A DNA stretch of 48,526 nt from an uncultured Eubacteriales bacterium (GTDB lineage Bacteria > Bacillota > Clostridia > Oscillospirales > Oscillospiraceae), in contig CAJKDY010000017.1 of NCBI GenBank assembly GCA_905198835.1, positions 1 to 48,526 of the forward strand, written 5' to 3'. Both the position numbers and the translations under genes were made by a program. This document shows, in pieces, positions 7,528 through 13,886 of the stretch; position 1 is the first letter of the stretch, and every line of letters starts with the position of its first letter. Under the pieces are notes generated by a model. It made no database searches. It had not been told where the DNA came from and saw nothing but the letters and a program-made list of their open reading frames with translations.

Positions 7528-7577
7528 TGCCAATGTAAAGGCGAAGCGCTTTACACAAATGACTTGGAGGTGAGGGC

Positions 7578-7934
7578 GTGAAAAACCAGGCATACCGTAT
7601 GACCCTGCTCTTTGATTTCTACGGCGAGATGCTCACCGAGCGTCAAAAGGAGTTTTACGACCTCTATTACAACGAGGACCTGTCTCTGACCGAGATCGCG
7701 GAGAATTACCATATGTCCCGCCAGGGCGTCCGGGACGCCATCGTCCGGGCCGAGGCGGTGCTGAACGAGCTGGAGGAAAAGACCGGCTTGATCCAGCGCT
7801 TCCAGGAGCAGACTCGGGACCTGCACCAGCTCCAGGAGCTGACCGACGCTACCCGGGCTGCCAACCAAGACCCCGTGGTAGACGACTATCTCCGCCGCAT
7901 CCAGGACCTCTGCGCAAAACTGAAACAGGAGTAG
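7578..7934 (+). CDS. ylxM: YlxM family DNA-binding protein (UPF0122)
   Basis: 118 aa, GTG start after TTGGAGGTGAGG. The N-terminal half is a sigma-70 region 4-like helix-turn-helix: LTERQKEFYDLYYNEDLSLT, then EIAENYHMSRQGVRDAIVRA. The C-terminal half is a charged coiled-coil-like helix (EELEEKTGLIQRFQEQ). YlxM is nearly always encoded just before ffh in Firmicutes, as here (4-bp gap), and in streptococci it modulates SRP activity. Its DNA target is not known from the sequence. Confidence 0.93.
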   Translation: MKNQAYRMTLLFDFYGEMLTERQKEFYDLYYNEDLSLTEIAENYHMSRQGVRDAIVRAEAVLNELEEKTGLIQRFQEQTRDLHQLQELTDATRAANQDPVVDDYLRRIQDLCAKLKQE

Positions 7935-7938
7935 ACCC

Positions 7939-9294
7939 ATGGCATTTGAAGGCTTGACCGAAAAACTCTCCGCGGCGTTCAAGCGCCTGCGGGGCAAGGG
8001 CCGCCTTACCGAAGCCGACGTGAAGGAGGCCATGCGGGAGATCCGCCTGGCCCTCTTGGAGGCCGACGTGAGCTATAAGGTGGTCAAGGATTTTGTCTCC
8101 AAGGTCTCCGAGCGGGCCGTTGGCTCGGACGTTTTGGAGAGCCTGACCCCGGCCCAGATGATCGTCAAGATCGTCAACGAAGAGCTCACCGAGCTCATGG
8201 GCGGCGGCGAGACCAAACTGACCATCTCCCCCAAGCCCCCCACGGTGGTGATGCTGGTGGGCTTGCAGGGCGCGGGCAAGACCACCAACGGCGCCAAGCT
8301 GGCGGGCCACTTCAAAAAGCAGGGCAAGCGGCCCTTGCTGGCGGCCTGCGACGTGTACCGTCCCGCCGCCATCCACCAGCTGGAGGTAGTGGGTGAGCAG
8401 CTGGGCGTGCCCGTGTTCCAGATGGGCCAGATCGACCCAGTGGACATCGCCAAGGCGGCCATTGCCCACGCCACCGCCCACGGCAACGACATGGTGTTTT
8501 TGGACACCGCCGGTCGGCTCCACGTGGACGAGGAGCTAATGGCGGAGCTGCAAAATATCAAGGCTGCGGTGGACCCCACCGAGATCATCTTAGTGGTGGA
8601 CGCCATGATCGGCCAGGACGCGGTGAACGCCGCCAAGGCCTTTGACGATGCGTTGGACATCACCGGCGTGATGCTCACCAAACTGGACGGCGACGCCCGG
8701 GGCGGCGCGGCCCTCTCCATCAAGGCCGTCACCGGAAAGCCCATCAAGTTCGCCGGCGTGGGGGAGAAGCTGGACCAGATCGAGGTCTTCCACCCCGACC
8801 GCATGGCCTCCCGCATCCTGGGCATGGGCGATGTGCTCTCCCTCATTGAAAAGGCCCAGCAGAACTTTGACGAGCAAAAGGCCGCCGAGCAGCTGGAGCG
8901 CCTGCGCAAAAACCGCTTTACCCTGCAGGACTACTACGACCAGCTCATCCAGCTCAAGAGCATGGGCTCGCTCAGCGACATCGCCGGGATGCTGCCGGGG
9001 ATGAACGCTAAGGCCCTGGAGGGGGCTAGCATGGACGAGTCCATGCTCAGCCGCACCGAGGCCATCATCCTCTCCATGACCCCCGCCGAGCGGGAGGACC
9101 CCAGCATCCTCAACTCCTCGCGCAAGCGCCGCATCGCCGCGGGCTGCGGGCTGGAGGTAGTGGACGTGAACCGCCTTTTAAAGCAGTTTGACATGATGCA
9201 GCAGATGACCAAGCAGTTTGCCGGCAAGAACATGCAGAAGATGATGAAGAAAAAAGGCGGTATGTTCGGCAAGATGAAGGGCCTGCCCTTTTAA
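7939..9294 (+). CDS. ffh: Signal recognition particle GTPase Ffh
   Basis: Binds signal sequences and SRP RNA and delivers ribosome-nascent chain complexes to FtsY at the membrane. 451 aa, full length. The N domain helical bundle covers residues 1-90. The G domain contains the P-loop GLQGAGKTT (108-116), the DTAGR motif and TKLDGDARGG. The methionine-rich M domain begins near residue 310 and ends in a Met/Lys-rich tail (MMQQMTKQFAGKNMQKMMKK). It is co-transcribed with ylxM. Between ffh and rpsP there is a 126-bp spacer with a hairpin. Confidence 0.98.
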   Translation: MAFEGLTEKLSAAFKRLRGKGRLTEADVKEAMREIRLALLEADVSYKVVKDFVSKVSERAVGSDVLESLTPAQMIVKIVNEELTELMGGGETKLTISPKPPTVVMLVGLQGAGKTTNGAKLAGHFKKQGKRPLLAACDVYRPAAIHQLEVVGEQLGVPVFQMGQIDPVDIAKAAIAHATAHGNDMVFLDTAGRLHVDEELMAELQNIKAAVDPTEIILVVDAMIGQDAVNAAKAFDDALDITGVMLTKLDGDARGGAALSIKAVTGKPIKFAGVGEKLDQIEVFHPDRMASRILGMGDVLSLIEKAQQNFDEQKAAEQLERLRKNRFTLQDYYDQLIQLKSMGSLSDIAGMLPGMNAKALEGASMDESMLSRTEAIILSMTPAEREDPSILNSSRKRRIAAGCGLEVVDVNRLLKQFDMMQQMTKQFAGKNMQKMMKKKGGMFGKMKGLPF

Positions 9295-9328
9295 ACCAGG
9301 CACGGGCAAGCCTGTTTGCCCCTCGTAG

Positions 9329-9349
9329 GGGCCGGTGTCTCACCGGCCC
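9329..9349. repeat. REP-like hairpin between ffh and rpsP
   Basis: Stem GGGCCGGTG / CACCGGCCC with a TCT loop, followed by T then A6 rather than a T-tract, so it is not a clear terminator. It may be a dispersed intergenic repeat or a processing site. A smaller stem, CGCAA/TTGCG, lies at 9370-9382 in the rpsP leader. Confidence 0.45.
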
Positions 9350-9420
9350 GTAAAAAAGTTCGTTGGCACCGCAAGCATTGCGTGACCATAGATAACCAAA
9401 CCATGGAGGTGAATGTTAGT

Positions 9421-9660
9421 ATGGTGAAGATCAGACTGCGCCGCATGGGCGCCAAGAAGGCTCCCTTCTACCGCATCGTGGTGGCCGACTCCCGTTACCC
9501 CCGTGACGGTCGGTTCATCGAGGAGATCGGGACCTATGATCCCCTGGCCGAGCCGTCCGCTATCAAGGTGGATGCCGAGCGGGCCCAGGCCTGGATCAAG
9601 ACGGGCGCCCAGCCCACCGAGACGGTGAAGAACCTGCTGAAAAAGGCCGGGGCCATTTAA
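9421..9660 (+). CDS. rpsP: 30S ribosomal protein bS16
   Basis: 79 aa, the normal bacterial length: MVKIRLRRMGAKKAPFYRIV, then DSRYPRDGRFIEEIGTYDP and the C-terminal end of the family. It is a 16S rRNA-binding assembly protein of the small subunit. I choose ATG 9421, after TGGAGGTGAATGTTAGT; an in-frame upstream extension in the spacer is not conserved in type. It lies 15 bp before khpA in the standard rpsP-khpA-rimM-trmD order. Confidence 0.97.
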   Translation: MVKIRLRRMGAKKAPFYRIVVADSRYPRDGRFIEEIGTYDPLAEPSAIKVDAERAQAWIKTGAQPTETVKNLLKKAGAI

Positions 9661-9675
9661 GGAGGGCAATTCCAC

Positions 9676-9906
9676 ATGAAAGAACTGCTCACCTACATTG
9701 CCCAGAACCTGGTGGAGCATCCCGAGGAGGTCCGGGTGGACGAGGTCCCCTCCGGGGGCGAGACCATCCTGGAGCTTCGGGTGGCCCCGGGCGACATGGG
9801 CAAGGTCATCGGCCGGCAGGGCCGGATCGCCAAGGAGATCCGCGCGCTGATGCGCTCTGTGGCCCAGCACAAGGGCCAGCGCGTCACCGTGGAGATCATG
9901 GACTAA
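9676..9906 (+). CDS. khpA: KhpA, KH-domain RNA-binding protein
   Basis: 76 aa with a single KH fold. The GXXG loop lies in GKVIGRQGRIAKEIRALMR. KhpA (YlqC) dimerises with KhpB/Jag in Gram-positive bacteria and influences cell division and envelope RNAs. AAGGAGGGC precedes its ATG. The position between rpsP and rimM is conserved in Firmicutes. A terminator hairpin follows the stop. Confidence 0.95.
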   Translation: MKELLTYIAQNLVEHPEEVRVDEVPSGGETILELRVAPGDMGKVIGRQGRIAKEIRALMRSVAQHKGQRVTVEIMD

Positions 9907-9913
9907 AAAAGCG

Positions 9914-9937
9914 GCGGGCCGTTGGCCCGCTTCTTTT
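9914..9937 (+). terminator. Terminator or attenuator between khpA and rimM
   Basis: Stem GCGGGCC / GGCCCGC with a 3-nt loop, followed by TTCTTTTTT. It lies inside the operon, so read-through to rimM-trmD is probably partial. Confidence 0.8.
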
Positions 9938-9964
9938 TTACCAAGGACGAGGAGTGGACCCACC

Positions 9965-10453
9965 ATGAAAAGCGAATTTTTAGAGACCGGCGAGATCGTC
10001 AACACCCACGGCATCGCGGGCGAAGTGAAGCTCATGCCCTGGAGCGACAGCCCGGAATTTTTGCTGGACTTTCATACTCTGTATGTGGATGGGAAACCCC
10101 TGGAAGTTCAGTCTGCCCGGGTCCACAAGACCGCTCTGTTGGTGAAGTTCCGGGGCTACGAGGACGTAAACGCCGCCATGGCCCTCAAGGGCAAGCGGGT
10201 GTCCATCGCCCGCTCTGACGCCAAGCTGGCCCCCGGCCAGTTCTTCCTGGCCGACCTGATCGGCATGACGGTCCGGGACGAGGCGGGGCAGAGCGTGGGC
10301 ACTCTCAAAGAGGTCCTGACCCCCTCCCGCCAGAACGTCTACGTGGTGGAGGGGGAGGACGGCGTCCACATGATCCCCGCCGTGCCGGAATTCATCAAGA
10401 AGGTGGACGTGGACGCCGGCGAGATGGTAGTCTCGCTGATCGAAGGGATGTGA
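9965..10453 (+). CDS. rimM: Ribosome maturation factor RimM
   Basis: Helps assemble the 30S head, binding uS19. 162 aa, full length. The RimM N-terminal beta-barrel is marked by ETGEIVNTHGIAGEVKLMPW and the C-terminal PRC-barrel by FFLADLIGMTVRDEAGQSVG and a final end near VDAGEMVVSLIEGM. ATG 9965 follows AAGGACGAGGAGTGG. It ends 4 bp before the trmD start, so the two are probably translationally coupled. Confidence 0.96.
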   Translation: MKSEFLETGEIVNTHGIAGEVKLMPWSDSPEFLLDFHTLYVDGKPLEVQSARVHKTALLVKFRGYEDVNAAMALKGKRVSIARSDAKLAPGQFFLADLIGMTVRDEAGQSVGTLKEVLTPSRQNVYVVEGEDGVHMIPAVPEFIKKVDVDAGEMVVSLIEGM

Positions 10454-10457
10454 CGGA

Positions 10458-11210
10458 ATGTACCGCATCGACATTATGACCCTGTTTGACCTGACGGTGG
10501 GGGACGTGCTCTCCGAATCCATCCTGGGCCGCGCCCAGGAGCGGGACTACTTACGCATCGAGACCCACCAGATCCGGGACTATACCTTGAACAAGCAAAA
10601 GCAGGTGGATGACTACCCCTACGGCGGTGGCCGGGGCGCGGTGATGCAGGCCGACCCCCTCTACCAGTGCTGGAAGCACATCTGCGAGGTGACCGGGGAC
10701 GACCACCCTCATACCATCTACATGTCTCCCTGCGGCCAGACCTTTGACCAGTCCCACGCCGTCCGTCTGGCCCGGGACTATGACCACTTGGTGCTGGTGT
10801 GCGGCCACTATGAGGGCATAGACCAGCGGTTTATCGACCTCTATGTGGACGAAGAGCTGTCCCTGGGCGACTTCGTTTTGACTGGGGGCGAGATCCCCGC
10901 CATGGCGGTGGCCGACGCGGTGTGCCGCCTGGTCCCCGGCGTGCTGCCCGACCCCGAGTGCTACGAAAACGAGAGCCACTTTAACGGCCTTTTGGAGCAT
11001 CCCCAGTACTCCCGGCCCGAGGTGTGGCACGACGCCGCCGTGCCCAAGGTGCTACTCTCCGGCGACCACAAGAGGATCGCCGCCTGGCGGCGGAAAATGT
11101 CCATTTTCCGCACCCGTCAGCGCCGCCCCGACATGTATGAAAAGCTGGACCTGACCTCCAAGGAGGACCAAAAGCTCCTCAAGGAATTGGACGAGGGAAA
11201 CCTGGACTGA
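10458..11210 (+). CDS. trmD: tRNA (guanine-37-N1)-methyltransferase TrmD
   Basis: SPOUT-class enzyme that methylates G37 next to the anticodon using S-adenosylmethionine, preventing +1 frameshifts. 250 aa. The trefoil-knot elements are present: IYMSPCGQTFDQ, LVLVCGHYEGIDQRFID and the loop LSLGDFVLTGGE, with the C-terminal tRNA-binding domain to the end. The usual next gene in this order, rplS, is absent here; a terminator and the convergent trxB follow instead. Confidence 0.97.
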   Translation: MYRIDIMTLFDLTVGDVLSESILGRAQERDYLRIETHQIRDYTLNKQKQVDDYPYGGGRGAVMQADPLYQCWKHICEVTGDDHPHTIYMSPCGQTFDQSHAVRLARDYDHLVLVCGHYEGIDQRFIDLYVDEELSLGDFVLTGGEIPAMAVADAVCRLVPGVLPDPECYENESHFNGLLEHPQYSRPEVWHDAAVPKVLLSGDHKRIAAWRRKMSIFRTRQRRPDMYEKLDLTSKEDQKLLKELDEGNLD

Positions 11211-11214
11211 CAGA

Positions 11215-11242
11215 AAAGGTCCGGGCTTATGCCCGGACCTTT
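11215..11242. terminator. Bidirectional terminator shared by trmD and trxB
   Basis: Perfect 12-bp stem AAAGGTCCGGGC / GCCCGGACCTTT with loop TTAT. The last codons and the stop of trxB (TAA, complement of 11227-11229) lie inside the hairpin, so it doubles as coding sequence. Confidence 0.85.
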
Positions 11243-12156
11243 CGCGTCAGATATTCTCCTACGCCCTGGGCGGCCACAGCGCCGTCGGCGGTGGCGGTGA
11301 CCAGCTGACGCAGGGGCTTTTGCCGAGCGTCGCCTACGGCGAAGACGCCGGGCAGGTTGGTCTTGGTGTCCTCTCCAGCCAGGAGGTAGCCCTGCTGGTC
11401 CAGCTCCACCTGGCCTTGGAAAAGAGCGGTGTCCGGCACCCGGCCAATGGCCACGAAGAGGCCCTGGCAGGGGAGAGGATGTTTGTCGCCGGTGCGCGTG
11501 TCCTCCAGCTGGATCCCCGAGAGGACCTGGCCGTCGGTGTCCAGGTCCACCACCCGGCTGTTCCAGAGGACCTCCACGCCGGCTTGCTGTAAAGACTCCA
11601 GCCAGGTCATGGGAGCGGCCAGGGTATCCCGGCGGTGGATGAGGTAGACCTTGCCGCAGACCCGGGCCAGATGCAATGCCTCCTGAACGGCGGTGTTGCC
11701 TCCGCCCACCACGGCCACAGTCTTGCCCCGGTAAAACATGGCGTCGCAGGTGGCGCAGTAGCTCACGCCCCGGCCCCGGAGAGTTTTTTCCCGCTCCAGG
11801 CCCAGCTCCCTGGGCGAAGCGCCGGTGGCCAGCACCACGCAGGACGCGGTGAAGGACCCGGCGGTGGTCTCCACGGTTTTTTCCTCCCCGGTCAGCGCAA
11901 CGGCGGTGGCCTCAGCGGAGACAGTCACCGCGCCGGCGCGCTCGGCGCCTTCCTTCATCCGCTGTCCCAGATCGAATCCGTCGATGCCCTCGGGAAAGCC
12001 GGGGTAGTTGTCCACCTGGCCTGCCGAGGCGATCTGCCCGCCGGGGCCCAGCCGCTCTACCACTGCGGACTTGAAGCCTGCCTGGGCGCAGTAGAGCGCC
12101 GCTGTGTACCCCCCGGCGCCGCCGCCGAGGATGATCACATCAAAATGCTTTTCCAT
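11227..12156 (-). CDS. trxB: Thioredoxin reductase (NADPH/FAD)
   Basis: Transfers electrons from NADPH through FAD to thioredoxin. 309 aa, low-molecular-weight type. FAD-binding GGGAGGYTAALYCAQAG is at residues 11-27, the redox-active CATC at C134/C137, the NADPH-binding VVGGGNTAVQEA follows, and the C-terminal FAD motif is VFAVGDARQKPLRQ. GGAGGGATC precedes the ATG. It is convergent with trmD. The 5' region also holds the divergent tRNA-Ser promoter. Confidence 0.95.
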   Translation of the reverse strand: MEKHFDVIILGGGAGGYTAALYCAQAGFKSAVVERLGPGGQIASAGQVDNYPGFPEGIDGFDLGQRMKEGAERAGAVTVSAEATAVALTGEEKTVETTAGSFTASCVVLATGASPRELGLEREKTLRGRGVSYCATCDAMFYRGKTVAVVGGGNTAVQEALHLARVCGKVYLIHRRDTLAAPMTWLESLQQAGVEVLWNSRVVDLDTDGQVLSGIQLEDTRTGDKHPLPCQGLFVAIGRVPDTALFQGQVELDQQGYLLAGEDTKTNLPGVFAVGDARQKPLRQLVTATADGAVAAQGVGEYLTRKVRA

Positions 12157-12222
12157 GCCGATCCCTCCTGGTTCATCTGTCCTTACCCTGTCCGCTGCTT
12201 TTATTTCTATGCGGCTGGGCGG

Positions 12223-12251
12223 TTGACAATCGCCAAAAAATAGAGTATCCT
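12223..12251 (+). promoter_or_regulatory. Promoter of tRNA-Ser
   Basis: TTGACA, 17-nt spacer, TATCCT, 19 nt before the first base of the tRNA. Confidence 0.8.
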
Positions 12252-12270
12252 AAACAAGTTCCACCCATAC

Positions 12271-12359
12271 GCAGCGGTATCGAAGTGGTCATAACGAGCC
12301 TGACTCGAAATCAGGTTGCAGGCAACTGCACGTGGGTTCGAATCCCACCCGCTGCGCCA
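12271..12359 (+). tRNA. tRNA-Ser (anticodon CGA)
   Basis: 89 nt including an encoded CCA. The acceptor stem GCAGCGG (12271-12277) pairs with CCGCTGC (12349-12355), G is the discriminator, and CCA is at 12357-12359. The anticodon stem CCTGA/TCAGG encloses the loop CTCGAAA, giving anticodon CGA, which reads UCG. A long variable arm, typical of class II tRNAs, follows (TTGCAGGCAACTGCAC), and the T arm is GTGGG TTCGAAT CCCAC. It has its own promoter and terminator, so it is a single-gene unit. Confidence 0.97.
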
Positions 12360-12360
12360 G

Positions 12361-12396
12361 AATGGAAGGGGCCCCTCGCGGGCCCCTTCCATTTTG
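12361..12396 (+). terminator. Terminator of tRNA-Ser
   Basis: Perfect 14-bp stem AATGGAAGGGGCCC / GGGCCCCTTCCATT with a 5-nt loop and a short T-run, starting two bases after the CCA. Confidence 0.9.
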
Positions 12397-12480
12397 ATAC
12401 GGTGGGATGAGAACCCGGTTCGATCTAGTGGCTCTCAGCGGCTATGCCGCATAGAGCCACTTGATGCCGCGAAGCGGCGC

Positions 12481-12497
12481 CCCACCCGCTGCGCCAG
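12481..12497 (+). repeat. Duplicated 3' end of tRNA-Ser
   Basis: CCCACCCGCTGCGCCAG is identical to tRNA positions 12344-12360, 137 bp downstream and in the same orientation. This is the layout of attachment-site repeats left by elements that integrate at tRNA 3' ends. No integrase is present between or near the copies. Confidence 0.6.
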
Positions 12498-12555
12498 CCG
12501 TTGGCGGCTATGCCGCCTTACGGATGCGGCGTGCCCCTTGCGGGTGCCGCGCCAG

Positions 12556-12593
12556 AGGGTCTGTAATGTGTCTATCACATTGCAGACCCTTTT
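12556..12593 (+). terminator. Terminator downstream of the tRNA-Ser region
   Basis: Nearly perfect 15-bp stem AGGGTCTGTAATGTG / CACATTGCAGACCCT with a 5-nt loop, followed by TTTCTT on the plus strand. On the minus strand no T-tract follows. No plus-strand gene needs it unless a second transcript exists here. Confidence 0.75.
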
Positions 12594-12626
12594 CTTATGC
12601 CTACAGCAAGGATTATACCGCAGAAA

Positions 12627-13685
12627 TCATAAGCTGTCCATGGGAAGTTGCTGCCCGGAGCAATCAAAAGCGAAGCGGCCCTTTTTCTGCCGGACCAAAC
12701 GCCGGAGCCCGAGGACAAAGGGGATACTGACGAAGAAGGGGAAGAGGTAGCTGGCCATTCGGTATAGCACCATAGCCGAGGCCGCGCCGGCGCTGCCCAG
12801 ATAGGGGGCGTAGAGCAGAGTAAAGGCAAACTCCGCGGGGCCCACGCCGCCCACATTGGGGAGGGTGCTGACGATCAGCTCCATGATGGCCGAGAGAAGC
12901 TGTACCCGCCAAAAGGGGAGCGGCCCGAGCCCCAGCAGGGAGATGCTGAGATAGGAGACTGTGTGGAGCAGGAAGTATTTTCCGGCATATAACAGCATGA
13001 TGACTCCGCAGCGGCGTCGGTCAGTCAGCAGGGCCTGGGACTGCGTGCGCAGTTCTTTGATGTTGGCGCTCCAGGAAGATTTCCACCGAGCCCATTTGCC
13101 CTCATCGGGCAGCTTGCCAACGCACCATAGCGCCAGCCGTTGCGCCCTCTCCCAGGTGCAGAGAAGAATGAGAGCCAGGACGATCAAAGCGCAGACGGCA
13201 TAGCCCCAAAAAAGATAGCGGGCAAGGCTTGGGTGAGAGGCGCGCATCCATTCGCCCTGGAGGAGCAGCATCGCTGTGGCATAGAGCAGGACCGTGACCT
13301 TTTGGAGGACATAACAGGCCGTGAGCGTCCCGACCCCAGCGCCTGGCAGAAGCCCATAGCGGGAGAGATACCAGCTTTGGAGGGGAACGGAGCTGGCGCC
13401 CATGGTGGCCACATTGCCGAAGATGCCCAGGTAGGAGACGGTCAGGGACTGCCCAAAGGTCAGACCGGGTATCTGCGGCCGCAGAGCGACCCGTTGAGCG
13501 GCGGTTCCCAGCAACGTGCAGCAAAAGGCCGGGAGCAAGAGGCGCGTCAGGTCGAAAAGCGGGACTGCTCGGAGACACTGGCGGATCTCTTCGCCCTGCC
13601 CCCGGAATATCAGTGCCAAGACCGCGGCCAGGACAGCCAGGGTGGCCGCGCCGGAGATCACGACCCTTCTTTTTCTTCTTTCCAT
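12627..13685 (-). CDS. Flippase-like integral membrane protein (LPG synthase TM / YbhN family)
   Basis: 352 residues from ATG 13685, which sits 8 nt after GGGGAG; a GTG two codons upstream is too close to that site. It is a polytopic membrane protein with about eight hydrophobic segments. Family marks are TVSYLGIFGNVATMGASSVP in the first half and STLPNVGGVGPAEFAFTLLY in the second, matching the transmembrane region of lysylphosphatidylglycerol synthases (MprF) and the related UPF0104 proteins. The aminoacyl-transferase domain of MprF is absent, so a lipid flippase or transport role is more likely than lipid lysinylation. The substrate is unknown. It stands alone, divergent from the radical SAM gene across a long inverted repeat. 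Confidence 0.8.
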   Translation of the reverse strand: MERRKRRVVISGAATLAVLAAVLALIFRGQGEEIRQCLRAVPLFDLTRLLLPAFCCTLLGTAAQRVALRPQIPGLTFGQSLTVSYLGIFGNVATMGASSVPLQSWYLSRYGLLPGAGVGTLTACYVLQKVTVLLYATAMLLLQGEWMRASHPSLARYLFWGYAVCALIVLALILLCTWERAQRLALWCVGKLPDEGKWARWKSSWSANIKELRTQSQALLTDRRRCGVIMLLYAGKYFLLHTVSYLSISLLGLGPLPFWRVQLLSAIMELIVSTLPNVGGVGPAEFAFTLLYAPYLGSAGAASAMVLYRMASYLFPFFVSIPFVLGLRRLVRQKKGRFAFDCSGQQLPMDSL

Positions 13686-13756
13686 CGCCACGTCTCCCCG
13701 GGGCTGCCGCCCCCTTGTATTTTGTATCTATTCTTACAGTATTTCACGGATCTGTT

Positions 13757-13813
13757 AATAGACAAACAGGGGGAAGTGCCCAAATTTTAGGCACTCCCCC
13801 CTGTTTGCCTATT
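13757..13813. repeat. 24-bp inverted repeat between divergent genes
   Basis: Left arm 13757-13780 and right arm 13790-13813 are complementary at 22 of 24 positions, with a 9-nt AT-rich loop. Inner cores are AAGTGCC and GGCACTC, outer parts AAACAGGGGG and CCCCCTGTTT. It is not downstream of either gene, so it is not an ordinary terminator. The right arm touches the probable -35 of the radical SAM gene. Confidence 0.8.
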
Positions 13814-13840
13814 GTGGATAAAATGGGGATTGCCTATGAT
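13812..13840 (+). promoter_or_regulatory. Probable promoter of the radical SAM gene
   Basis: TTGTGG, 17-nt spacer, TATGAT. The -35 is only a half match. It starts at the end of the 24-bp inverted repeat. Confidence 0.5.
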
Positions 13841-13886
13841 GAAATTGCCATCTGAAAATCGACCATTAGAAAGAGAGGATCTCATC

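Larger units (their letters stand above)
12394..12626. other. Non-coding stretch with hairpins downstream of tRNA-Ser
   Basis: About 230 bp with no supportable gene. It holds a nested hairpin (GTGGCTCT...AGAGCCAC enclosing GCGGC/GCCGC, 12428-12460), a CCGC/GCGG stem, a 17-bp copy of the tRNA 3' end at 12481-12497, further GGCGGC/GCCGCC stems, and a terminator at 12556-12593. It could be a degraded integration scar or an unannotated structured RNA. Confidence 0.5.

Noticed and set aside
12344..12497. A second, degenerate tRNA gene after tRNA-Ser
   Set aside because: Only the last 17 bases match. No acceptor 5' strand, D arm or anticodon arm can be drawn.
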